The notes under the pieces were generated by a model. That model saw only the letters and a list, made by a program, of their open reading frames with translations, was not told the DNA's origin and ran no database searches. Of a stretch of DNA of 8,703 nucleotides, positions 1-5,358 are shown piece after piece. This DNA comes from Halanaerobiales bacterium (GTDB lineage Bacteria > Bacillota > Halanaerobiia > Halanaerobiales > JADQBU01), in the NCBI GenBank assembly GCA_016278435.1, contig JADQBU010000202.1:1-8703 (forward strand), in the 5' to 3' direction. How positions within the stretch are numbered: the first letter of the stretch is position 1; each line of letters starts with the position of its first letter. The position numbers and the translations under genes are program-made.

Positions 1-279
1 AGCAGGTATAACACAACAGTATCAGCTCTGGTTTCTACCAATCCTGAAATAAATCCTGATAACTTAAAAGTCGGACAGCAAATCTGTATACCTGTTACAA
101 CACCTCCAGTAAATTGTCCTGAAGATGCCAGAAGTTACACCATCCAGGCCGGAGATACTTTTTATAATATAGCCCGAAGGTTCAGTATTTCTGTAGATGA
201 ACTAATTCAGCCTAATCCCGGTGTAAATCCAGATGCTTTATTAGTAGGGCAGAAAATCTGTGTACCGGGATTTGCATAA
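1..279 (+). CDS. LysM repeat protein, 3' end (5' truncated by window)
   Basis: The first reading frame is open from base 1 to a TAA at 277-279, giving 92 residues of a protein that begins outside the window. It contains the C-terminal half of one LysM module, ending VGQQICIP, then a linker with CPEDA, then a complete module starting SYTIQAGDTFYNIARRF and ending VGQKICVPG. LysM modules bind N-acetylglucosamine-containing glycans such as peptidoglycan, so the protein is probably secreted or cell-wall bound. The cysteine pairs flanking each module (NCP before, ICVP at the end) are typical of multi-LysM proteins of low-GC anaerobes. Any catalytic domain would lie upstream and cannot be seen. A strong terminator follows 11 bases after the stop, so this is the last gene of its transcript. 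Confidence 0.9.
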   Translation, partial: SRYNTTVSALVSTNPEINPDNLKVGQQICIPVTTPPVNCPEDARSYTIQAGDTFYNIARRFSISVDELIQPNPGVNPDALLVGQKICVPGFA

Positions 280-289
280 AAATTATCTG

Positions 290-317
290 AAGGAGCAGTT
301 ATCATCTGCTCCTTTTT
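290..317 (+). terminator. Rho-independent terminator of the LysM gene
   Basis: An 8-bp stem (AGGAGCAG at 291-298 with CTGCTCCT at 306-313) closes a 7-nt loop and runs into a T tract at 313-317. It starts 11 nt after the LysM stop codon. The stem core GGAGCAG/CTGCTCC is the same as in the - strand terminator at 2785-2816. Confidence 0.85.
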
Positions 318-347
318 AAAATAACCATAATATTTTATGTTGTATTC

Positions 348-356
348 TGGCATAAT
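348..356 (+). promoter_or_regulatory. Candidate extended -10 promoter for the FMN lipoprotein
   Basis: TGGCATAAT fits an extended -10 element (TGn followed by CATAAT, five of six matches to TATAAT), about 30 nt upstream of the TTG start at 387. No good -35 hexamer lies 16-18 nt upstream, which an extended -10 promoter can tolerate. The site lies between the LysM terminator and the next gene, where a promoter is expected. Confidence 0.35.
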
Positions 357-371
357 AATAAAAAACTATTT

Positions 372-379
372 GAAAGGGG
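372..379 (+). promoter_or_regulatory. Shine-Dalgarno site that fixes a TTG start
   Basis: GAAAGGGG lies 7 nt upstream of a TTG codon at 387-389. No in-frame ATG or GTG is equally well placed, and starting here yields a complete lipoprotein signal peptide (MKRKISVLLV...). Confidence 0.7.
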
Positions 380-386
380 TTATATT

Positions 387-992
387 TTGAAAAGAAAAAT
401 TTCCGTACTGCTGGTAGTTATTTTGATTATTACTTTTGCTGTCGGTTGTCAAAATCAAAATGACACAGAAAATCAGGACAATACTGACACTAATGAAAAT
501 GAGGTTGCTTCAGCAGATAATAAAATCTTTACTGATGAATTCAGTACCAACAGGTCAGTAGATGATTATAAAGAAGCTTTAAAAACACTGGTTGAGGCAG
601 ATGAAGTAGGTGAAGTTCAGTATCCAGAAAGTAATGAAGTTAAATATCCATTCGTTGCATTAAAAAAGGATGGACAGCTTATCGGTTATGGAACCTGGAT
701 TAGCCAGATAATTTATCAACATCCCGAAGATATGATTGCAGTAGTCAGTCCTGAAGTCAAAATATTAAAATGGAAACCGCTTGATGTCAATGAACATCAT
801 CCTGAATTACAACAGGAAGAATACCTGCAGAAATATTACGGCCTGACCCTGGATGAAACATTTGACCCTGCTGTAGATGTAATAACTGGTTCCACGATAT
901 CTTCAAATATCTTTTTCTTTGAGTTGAGAAATATCTTGCTTGTTTACAAAGAATATGGCCCAGACCGTCCAGAGGAAGATGAAGAAGGATAA
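387..992 (+). CDS. FMN-binding domain lipoprotein
   Basis: A 201-residue surface lipoprotein read from a TTG start. Residues 1-21 form a lipoprotein signal: KRK, a hydrophobic core, then AVGC with Cys21 as the lipidated residue. Residues 22-45 are an acidic Asn/Asp/Glu-rich linker that would hold the domain off the membrane. Residues about 80-190 resemble the FMN_bind fold of RnfG/NqrC-type proteins. DVITGSTIS at 164-172 fits the flavinylation signature Dxx(S/T)G(A/S)T, in which ApbE attaches FMN to the Thr, here Thr170; the usual Ala is Ser. By family knowledge such proteins carry electrons outside or at the membrane, for example in Rnf/Nqr complexes or extracellular electron-transfer lipoproteins. 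No ApbE or Rnf gene is in the window, so the partner is unknown. The tail (PDRPEEDEEG) is acidic. It appears monocistronic and is convergent to a ferredoxin gene. Confidence 0.85.
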   Translation: MKRKISVLLVVILIITFAVGCQNQNDTENQDNTDTNENEVASADNKIFTDEFSTNRSVDDYKEALKTLVEADEVGEVQYPESNEVKYPFVALKKDGQLIGYGTWISQIIYQHPEDMIAVVSPEVKILKWKPLDVNEHHPELQQEEYLQKYYGLTLDETFDPAVDVITGSTISSNIFFFELRNILLVYKEYGPDRPEEDEEG

Positions 993-1160
993 ACGGGGCA
1001 ATCCACAACCAGGCTTTAAAGGATAGCATAATAAACAATGATATGAGATTACTTCCCTTGAAATTTTAATGAAAGAAACCGATTTAATCGGTAATATGAA
1101 CAAATACGGTAAAATTGAAGGGAGAATTCCACTGACACCAGCAAATAATATGGGATAATT

Positions 1161-1334
1161 TTATTTGCCACCGATAATGGCTCCATTTAAACAACTAAAT
1201 ACACAGTCTTCACAATCGTCACATTTATCTGGGTCTACCGGAGGTTTATCATGAATTTTTATAGCATCATTAGGACAGACATGTTCACATTTTTTGCATC
1301 CCCGGCAGAGATCTTTTATAATTTCAACAGACAT
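1161..1334 (-). CDS. Small 2x[4Fe-4S] ferredoxin
   Basis: A 57-residue protein. The frame is open 20 codons further upstream, but the ATG at 1332-1334 gives the normal ferredoxin N-terminus (MSVEIIKDLCRGC) and has GGGG 7 nt upstream at 1342-1345. Two cluster motifs are complete: Cys10, 13, 16 and 20 (CRGCKKCEHVCP), and Cys38, 41, 44 and 48 (CDDCEDCVFSCL). Proline follows the fourth cysteine in the first motif but is replaced by Leu49 in the second, a tolerated variation. The protein is a soluble low-potential one-electron carrier of the bacterial/clostridial dicluster type. Its partner cannot be read from context: the neighbour is an FMN-binding lipoprotein, but on the opposite strand and convergent, so not in one operon. 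No clear terminator follows the stop. Confidence 0.9.
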   Translation of the reverse strand: MSVEIIKDLCRGCKKCEHVCPNDAIKIHDKPPVDPDKCDDCEDCVFSCLNGAIIGGK

Positions 1335-1664
1335 CTTTATACCCCATTTCTGCAATAATATAAATAAAGTATCTATTATTTTAGGATATAACACTATTTA
1401 AAATATTAATAGTAAACAGACAACAAAAAATAAAATTATGCAACTATGTGTTTATTCTACTGTAGAGTCTTCCCCATTTAAAGACGGCAGTATCCACCTG
1501 CCGTCTTTTTTAATATTTATTAAATATTTCCATTAAAACTTTTCAGGTTTACTGGCCGAACTCATACTACCTTTCACAACTTTTATATACATATAAGGAT
1601 TAATTTGTCGCCAATTTAATGTGTTCTGACCATACCCTTCCGTATATCGAAAGATAGGTAATAA
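1335..1664. other. 330-nt stretch without a confident gene
   Basis: The half nearest the ferredoxin is A+T-rich and should hold its promoter, although no convincing -35/-10 pair stands out. The middle contains a strong + strand terminator at 1480-1511. The far half holds a tiny - strand frame at 1533-1592 (MYIKVVKGSMSSASKPEKF, 19 codons, then TAA). Its composition looks like the start of a protein that stops abruptly, but it has no SD, so it may be a gene remnant. Nothing else was recognised. Confidence 0.5.
1480..1511 (+). terminator. Strong Rho-independent terminator with no assigned gene
   Basis: An 11-bp perfect stem (AAAGACGGCAG at 1480-1490 with CTGCCGTCTTT at 1498-1508) has a 7-nt loop and a T run at 1506-1511. 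The T run is present only in the + orientation. No + strand gene precedes it except the FMN lipoprotein, which stops 488 nt upstream. It therefore ends either a long 3' tail of that message, an unannotated small RNA, or a lost gene. Confidence 0.75.
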
Positions 1665-1931
1665 TTAAAATAAAGTATAATCATCAGCTAACCCGAAAAT
1701 ATCTTCAGAAAGTGCCCCGATTTCTATCTTTACTGCCCGGGAAGCAATATTTTCATTATAAATAGTCTGGAGTATTGCCCTTAATTCCCGGTCAACAAAA
1801 TACTCAATTGTTAAAGTTCTTCCATCCATCTCTATACTACTTTTCCATCTTTCCACCTTACGATTAAGATAAATTTCTTCCCCTGTTTTCTGGAAAGGAG
1901 GAGCGAACTCCACAGCCAGTTTTTCGCTGTC
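1665..1931 (-). pseudogene. Gene fragment, possibly C-terminal tail of a Y-family DNA polymerase
   Basis: The frame is open for 88 residues from just after the TAA of the upstream gene (1932-1934) to a TAA at 1665-1667. The only start is a GTG at 1911-1913 (82 residues) with no SD, so it does not look like a normally initiated gene. The tail RAVKIEIGALSEDIFG...DDYTLF resembles the little-finger end of UvrX/DinB-type translesion polymerases, where (V)R.(I)GVSLSNL is followed by ..QLSLF. The helix before it (ELRAILQTIYNENI) fits the same place. This similarity was judged by eye and is weak; the catalytic palm domain is absent. Codon use and base composition are ordinary, in contrast to the very A+T-rich gene directly upstream in the same frame. 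It is probably a 3' remnant left by rearrangement. Confidence 0.4.
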
Positions 1932-2630
1932 TTACTTGAAATATATTAATATAAAGTTTTTTTCTTCTAAATCAATTTTAAAGCATAATTTAATTAATGA
2001 TTGATCTGAATACTTAAATAAAGACCATAATTTTTTGCAATTAATTGTATGGTGATAACGGCTGTAACTTACCTGTCTTGCTTTCTCATTAAAGATTAAA
2101 TCATCAAGCCGGAAATTTATTAACCTCTTCATTATCCTGTCTGTAATTTCCTGATTAAAATAGATTTTACTCTTTTTGTCTTTGAAATTTTTTGAAATTA
2201 TTCTTAATAATAAGATTAGAATCTGGATATCAATGGATTGCAAAATACACTCATAACCGGTCTGCCTGTTAATAGTTTCTATAGTAAATTGATTAAATAG
2301 ATTAAATAAATAGAAATCTGGAATAATATTTCTTTTTAAAAGAATTTTATCTCCTTTGACATAAACCAATTTGCTAACTGTCGGCAAATATCGCTGGCCC
2401 AAAAAATTAATTGAATTAATTGTCTTTAGATGTTTTTGATTATCCTTTTCCTGTGGATGTATATTCTTATAATAAATTGAAAACTTTCCACATTCAAAAT
2501 CTACAGCTTCTGTAAATATATTATTAGCTTTAAAAACACTGACCTTTTCATTTGAATATGCTTTCAGGCTTATATTACATAAAAGACAGGGATATAAATA
2601 TTTTAAAACCTCTTCATAATACATTTCCAT
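1932..2630 (-). CDS. Unrecognised A+T-rich protein
   Basis: A 232-residue protein of unknown family. The chosen ATG at 2628-2630 (MEMYYEEVLKYLYPC) has GAGGGGTG 8 nt upstream; the frame continues 16 codons further to another ATG that lacks an SD. The protein is rich in Ile, Lys, Asn, Phe and Tyr. It has no signal peptide, no clear transmembrane helix and no motif recognised. A YPCLLC pair lies near the N-terminus, with three more scattered cysteines. A hydrophobic helix-like segment (SIDIQILILLLRII) lies in the middle, and a basic, aromatic stretch (ARQVSYSRYHHTINCKK) follows. Base composition is markedly more A+T-rich than the ABC or patatin genes, which suggests horizontal acquisition or relaxed selection. 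The stop is followed in the same frame by an unrelated fragment. Expression and function are open. Confidence 0.55.
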   Translation of the reverse strand: MEMYYEEVLKYLYPCLLCNISLKAYSNEKVSVFKANNIFTEAVDFECGKFSIYYKNIHPQEKDNQKHLKTINSINFLGQRYLPTVSKLVYVKGDKILLKRNIIPDFYLFNLFNQFTIETINRQTGYECILQSIDIQILILLLRIISKNFKDKKSKIYFNQEITDRIMKRLINFRLDDLIFNEKARQVSYSRYHHTINCKKLWSLFKYSDQSLIKLCFKIDLEEKNFILIYFK

Positions 2631-2661
2631 CTTTATAACACCCCTCAAACCATAACTGATA

Positions 2662-2670
2662 AATATATCA
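2662..2670 (-). promoter_or_regulatory. Candidate extended -10 promoter for the A+T-rich gene
   Basis: On the - strand TGATATATT fits TGn plus a five-of-six -10 hexamer, 31 nt upstream of the ATG at 2630. No matching -35 is visible. The region is so A+T-rich that chance matches are likely. Confidence 0.25.
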
Positions 2671-2784
2671 TAAAACAAGCACTTGCATTTTGTGTTCTTT
2701 TGATTGCTTTATTTGCTATAAATAATTTCTGTAATATTGCTATTTAGAATTAATATTTAAAAATCACTTACTCCTGTAGTAAAA

Positions 2785-2816
2785 ATTAAAGGAGCAGTCA
2801 ATACTGCTCCTTTAAT
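2785..2816 (-). terminator. Rho-independent terminator of the broken lipoprotein gene
   Basis: A 14-bp stem (2785-2798 with 2803-2816) closes a 4-nt loop, and on the - strand it runs into a T-rich tail. It lies 36 nt after the reconstructed stop at 2852. The G+C core GGAGCAGT/ACTGCTCC is shared with the terminator of the LysM gene. Confidence 0.85.
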
Positions 2817-2851
2817 AAATACATAATTAAGTTTTTCGTCAGATTAACTGA

Positions 2852-3520
2852 TTAAAATGGTGGGTTAATATAAACCAACCGACCGTTTTCAACCCTGATT
2901 TCAATCCATTCTTCCTGTGGTTCAGAATTTAATCCAACCCTGTAGATACCAGCATCAAGATTTCTGATACCAGTTCACTACCATCAGTAGTATAATGAAA
3001 TTCAAGATTATAGGAATGGCTGACCGTAACACCGCTATCTGTATTTTGTAGTGTTGGAGCATTTAAGCTTACTGTCCATATTTCATTCCCACTACTGGAC
3101 GGATTTGTAATTACATCATTAGCTGAGTAAAACTGACTGCCGGCCTCAACCGAATTATTATCACCATCAAGATTTATATCACCAGGTACACTGGCGTTAT
3201 TTCCCATCTGAATTAAATTATTACTCCCACTAACTGTTACTATCAGAATTAACTGTCAAGCTTCCTGTAAGTGTAAACCCTTTTAAATCAATTATTAAAT
3301 CCTCGCCCCGATCATTGATAACAGCATCTCCAGTAATATCAGCAGCAAAATCAATCTTATCTGTATCCGAATTCAAGGCACTATTTAATTCTTCAATACT
3401 ATCTATTACTGTTTTAACTACTGGTTCAGTATTACTGTGGGAATTACTACAGGCAGTAATCAAGCTAACTACAAAAATTAATATTAATCCAGTAATTAGT
3501 TTTGTTCTAAAATATTTCAT
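2852..3520 (-). pseudogene. Broken lipoprotein gene with two compensating frameshifts
   Basis: The ATG at 3518-3520 has GGAGGAGG at 3527-3534, 6 nt upstream, and begins a lipoprotein signal (MKYFRTKLITG...LITAC, Cys24). The frame stops at 3230 after GSLTVNSDSNS. From about 3250 the next frame continues sensibly as VTVSGSNNLIQMGNNASV through to TTDGSELVS. Near 2960 the sense frame switches back to the first one as RNLDAGIYRVGLNSE and ends in LVYINPPF* at 2852. One base gained and one lost would give a single 222-residue protein. The Gly/Asn/Asp-rich turns alternating with short beta strands (LIIDLKGFTLTGSLTV) suggest a beta-helix-like cell-surface domain. The family was not recognised. The SD and terminator are both intact, so decay seems recent, or the two shifts are assembly errors. 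Neither site is a long homopolymer. Confidence 0.75.
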
Positions 3521-3644
3521 ATTCATCCTCCTCCAAAAAATATTATTATGCAAAATAAATAGAAACTGAACCTCCTTTCAACAATATTTGATAAAAACAG
3601 ATAAATATCGAATACCATATAAAAATTATATAAAATCCAGGAGT

Positions 3645-3673
3645 AAAAAAAAATCACCCATATGGGTGATTTT
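3645..3673 (-). terminator. Terminator of the LuxR-type remnant (perfect palindrome)
   Basis: A 24-bp perfect palindrome at 3650-3673, centred on CATATG with arms containing ATCACCC/GGGTGAT, is followed on the - strand by an uninterrupted T run (3652 down to 3645). It lies 16 nt after the HTH stop codon. The long T run favours a terminator over an operator. Confidence 0.75.
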
Positions 3674-3689
3674 AAAAATGAGGCTATTT

Positions 3690-3893
3690 TTACTGTGTTT
3701 CCTTCCAGACCAGCAGGATTAAATTAAGCTGACCACTCGTATCTGTTTTTTTATATATATTTTTTAAATGGGTCTTTAAAGTGTTATAAGATATGATTAA
3801 TTCTTCAGTGATTTGAGAAGTATCCTTTCCGGCAAGTAGGAGTTTTACTATCTCTTTTTCTCGGGGTGTTAATAAATACTTCTCTAATGCCAT
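3690..3893 (-). pseudogene. LuxR-type HTH domain, C-terminal remnant of an MFS-LuxR regulator
   Basis: A 67-residue frame consisting almost entirely of a GerE/LuxR-type DNA-binding domain: LTPREKEIVKLLLAGKDT (helices 1-2), then SQITEELIISYNTLKTHLKN (helix-turn-helix), then IYKKTDTSGQLNLILLV. No receiver or ligand domain is attached. On the same strand just upstream (3884-4087), in another frame, lies an MFS transporter fragment, so this is best read as the C-terminus of a membrane regulator in which an MFS module is fused to a LuxR HTH. The ATG at 3891-3893 sits right after an in-frame TAG and has AGGGTGA 9 nt upstream, so a free HTH peptide might still be made. A terminator follows directly. 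Confidence 0.7.
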
Positions 3894-4087
3894 CTAGTAA
3901 AATCACCCTGTACCAACATAATTAAAAATCCCATACCAGCCAGACTTAAGCCAATATTAATCAAGTATTTTCTTCCTCTTTTATCCGCCAGAATCCCAAC
4001 TGGAATAACAGATAATGTGGAAATGACCATAGCCAGACAGTAAAAAATATCATGGGGAAAGAGACCAGATGCCAGTATTTTTTGATT
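3884..4087 (-). pseudogene. MFS transporter fragment, membrane part of the broken MFS-LuxR regulator
   Basis: This 67-codon frame is bounded by stops. It contains a transmembrane helix (FYCLAMVISTLSVIPVGI), then the major facilitator motif A (GILADKRGRK), then the next helix (YLINIGLSLAGMGFLIML). Motif A joins helices 2-3 or 8-9 of a 12-helix transporter. There is no start codon, and the rest of the transporter is missing on both sides. The frame ends at a TAG at 3884-3886 that overlaps the start of the HTH frame, which is offset by one base. Compared with an intact MFS-LuxR protein, the remaining helices before the HTH appear to have been deleted, together with a frameshift. The direction and adjacency tie it to the HTH piece. 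Confidence 0.65.
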
Positions 4088-4347
4088 CTATTCACCCCTT
4101 TTTCGATTATTTCTGCTCTAATATTGCAATTATTTTTAATCTTATCATATCTTTAAACCTAATTTCAATTAAAATTTTATTCTTAAATATTGACCGGACT
4201 GCATTGTACTCTATTAATATTCATCTCCCCTGTCTATTCATAAATTACCATAAATTTTTAAATTTAAACAATTACATAAAATAAATAAATATCTAATTAA
4301 AGTACATACTAATAGTGAACACCAAATAAAAGGGGGTAAAAATAAAA
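4088..4347. other. A+T-rich intergenic region
   Basis: This 260-nt stretch lies between the divergent regulator remnant (-) and the low-complexity protein (+). It is very A+T-rich and its only frames are chance ones. It should contain the promoter of the + strand gene. Confidence 0.5.
4190..4218 (+). promoter_or_regulatory. Candidate sigma-A-type promoter
   Basis: TTGACC at 4190-4195 (five of six to TTGACA) is followed by TATTAAT at 4212-4218 at a 16-17 nt spacing; the -10 match is only moderate. It would give a leader of about 120 nt ahead of the gene at 4348. It is the best -35 in the region, but the distance and weak -10 keep confidence low. Confidence 0.35.
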
Positions 4348-4779
4348 ATGGATCAAGTTATGCGCTTGCAAAACAATCTCAGACAAGTTAGACAGAATTT
4401 TAGTTCCCTGGTTAATCAGATCAATCAGCAGCTCAATGAAACTGAACAGATTGCTCGCAACATTGGACAGTTTCCTTCACAGGGTCAATTCACTTCCCCG
4501 GGAAACTTCTATGAAGCCGGAACTGGAGGATATAGTTTTAATCCAGGCATGACAAACAATGCTGGTCAGTATTCAAGAAACTATGCCGGTCAAGGCCAGT
4601 ATACCAGTGGTAATGCAGCCCAGAACTACTTTAATCCCGTTTCAAGTACTTCCACTGGGAACCTGAGTACAGGTCAGGGTACCCAGCATTATAGTAACCC
4701 TGTATCCAGTACCAACCAGTCAGCAATGAACCGTCAAAGTGGGATTAACCAATTTGGGACAACCAGTTATGGTCTGTAA
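4348..4779 (+). CDS. Q/N/S/G-rich low-complexity protein with short repeats
   Basis: A 143-residue protein of unknown family. The ATG at 4348 has AGGGGG at 4331-4336, 11 nt upstream. Residues 1-40 look like an amphipathic helix or coiled coil (MDQVMRLQNNLRQVRQNFSS onwards, ending ARNIGQ). Residues 41-143 are a disordered, prion-like tract dominated by Gly, Gln, Asn, Ser, Thr and Tyr, without Cys or Trp. The tract contains an 11-residue repeat, AQNYFNPVSST (91-101) and TQHYSNPVSST (112-122), plus looser GQ(Y/F) units such as SQGQFTS and GQGQYTS. There is no signal peptide or membrane helix, so it is cytoplasmic, or a coat or matrix component exported by another route. It is monocistronic, with its own upstream region and a strong terminator, which suggests substantial expression. 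The composition resembles coat, adhesive or condensate-forming proteins, but this is only a comparison of style. Confidence 0.8.
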   Translation: MDQVMRLQNNLRQVRQNFSSLVNQINQQLNETEQIARNIGQFPSQGQFTSPGNFYEAGTGGYSFNPGMTNNAGQYSRNYAGQGQYTSGNAAQNYFNPVSSTSTGNLSTGQGTQHYSNPVSSTNQSAMNRQSGINQFGTTSYGL

Positions 4780-4799
4780 AATTAAAGAATAACAGGTTG

Positions 4800-4829
4800 A
4801 GGCCAGCAGAATTTTTCTGCTGGCCTTTT
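4800..4829 (+). terminator. Rho-independent terminator of the low-complexity gene
   Basis: The stem AGGCCAGCAGA (4800-4810) with TCTGCTGGCCT (4816-4826) has a 5-nt loop and a short T tract at 4826-4829. It begins 21 nt after the stop at 4779 and touches the 3' end of the convergent MscS-type gene. The - strand side lacks a T run, so it works mainly in the + direction. Confidence 0.85.
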
Positions 4830-5352
4830 AATCTTGATCAGGTAAGATAATCACTTCTTTATCAATTACATGGTTGGGTATAATATGAATATTTCTTCTA
4901 CAATCCCTCAATTTTGTTTTTCTGATACCAATACTGATAATCTCCCCTTCAATTCTTCTAAATTTTACCCTCTTTCCAGTTTTTAAATTACTGTCTGATA
5001 AAATAAGAATCCCGGCTATTATGTCGATAAATAAATCAGAGGTTAACTTCAGAATAATGATACTTGTAATGGCCGTAAAAGCTCCACCCATAATCAGGGC
5101 CAGTTCTGAAAAGCCAATAATTTTAAAGATCAGGGCAGCAAATAGAAACCAGAGAACCAGTTCAACGACTTTTTTAAAAAAATCTGTTTCACTTGTTTTA
5201 ATATTTGTTCTGGACAAAATAAGTATCAAATTTTTTGTGATAAAATTTATTACAAATTTAGCTGTAATAGCAATAAACATTACTGAAAATAGTTTTAACA
5301 GATATTCTGGGTTATTTAACTTAATAAAAAGATCATTAATAATATTTTCCAG
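4828..5352 (-). CDS. Short MscS-family mechanosensitive channel (CTG start)
   Basis: A 174-residue protein when read from the CTG at 5350-5352; the first ATG (5278-5280) would give 150 residues with a truncated first helix and no SD. Hydrophobic segments lie at about 17-48, 62-79 and 82-118. The last is the MscS pore-type helix ending DIIAGILILSDSNLKTGKRV. The MscS beta domain follows (VKFRRIEGEIISIGIRKTKL, then IHIIPNHVI). Known MscS channels assemble as heptamers in the cytoplasmic membrane and release solutes on hypo-osmotic shock, useful to a halophile if that is what this host is. The protein ends right after the beta domain (PDQD*) and lacks the C-terminal alpha/beta vestibule of E. coli MscS (286 residues). 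It is therefore a minimal form, or a truncated one. It faces the low-complexity gene tail to tail. Confidence 0.8.
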   Translation of the reverse strand: MENIINDLFIKLNNPEYLLKLFSVMFIAITAKFVINFITKNLILILSRTNIKTSETDFFKKVVELVLWFLFAALIFKIIGFSELALIMGGAFTAITSIIILKLTSDLFIDIIAGILILSDSNLKTGKRVKFRRIEGEIISIGIRKTKLRDCRRNIHIIPNHVIDKEVIILPDQD

Positions 5353-5358
5353 TTTTTT

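Noticed and set aside
1078..1092. Inverted repeat ACCGA...TCGGT as a possible ferredoxin terminator
   Set aside because: The stem is only 5 bp, the T run is poor, and it is about 70 nt past the ferredoxin stop.
787..1103. Two - strand ORFs opposite and beyond the FMN lipoprotein gene
   Set aside because: They are shadow frames of a well-supported + strand gene, lack SD sites and have no domain sense.
1042..1158. Short + strand frame ending YGKIEGRIPLTPANNMG with an ATG at 1069
   Set aside because: The composition is peptide-like, but it has no SD, only 29 codons from the ATG and no recognised family. It could be a gene tail remnant, but this cannot be supported.
3315..3569. 84-codon + strand ORF
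   Set aside because: It is antisense to the lipoprotein signal peptide and leader; its hydrophobicity mirrors the opposite strand.
3650..3673. 24-bp perfect palindrome considered as a regulator operator
   Set aside because: It lies just after the HTH stop and is followed on that strand by an uninterrupted T run, which fits a terminator better than an operator.
4069..4284. 71-codon + strand ORF with an SD-like GGGGAAAG upstream
   Set aside because: It is very A+T-rich with no recognisable domain, and its start is antisense to the MFS fragment. It looks like a chance frame in A+T-rich DNA.
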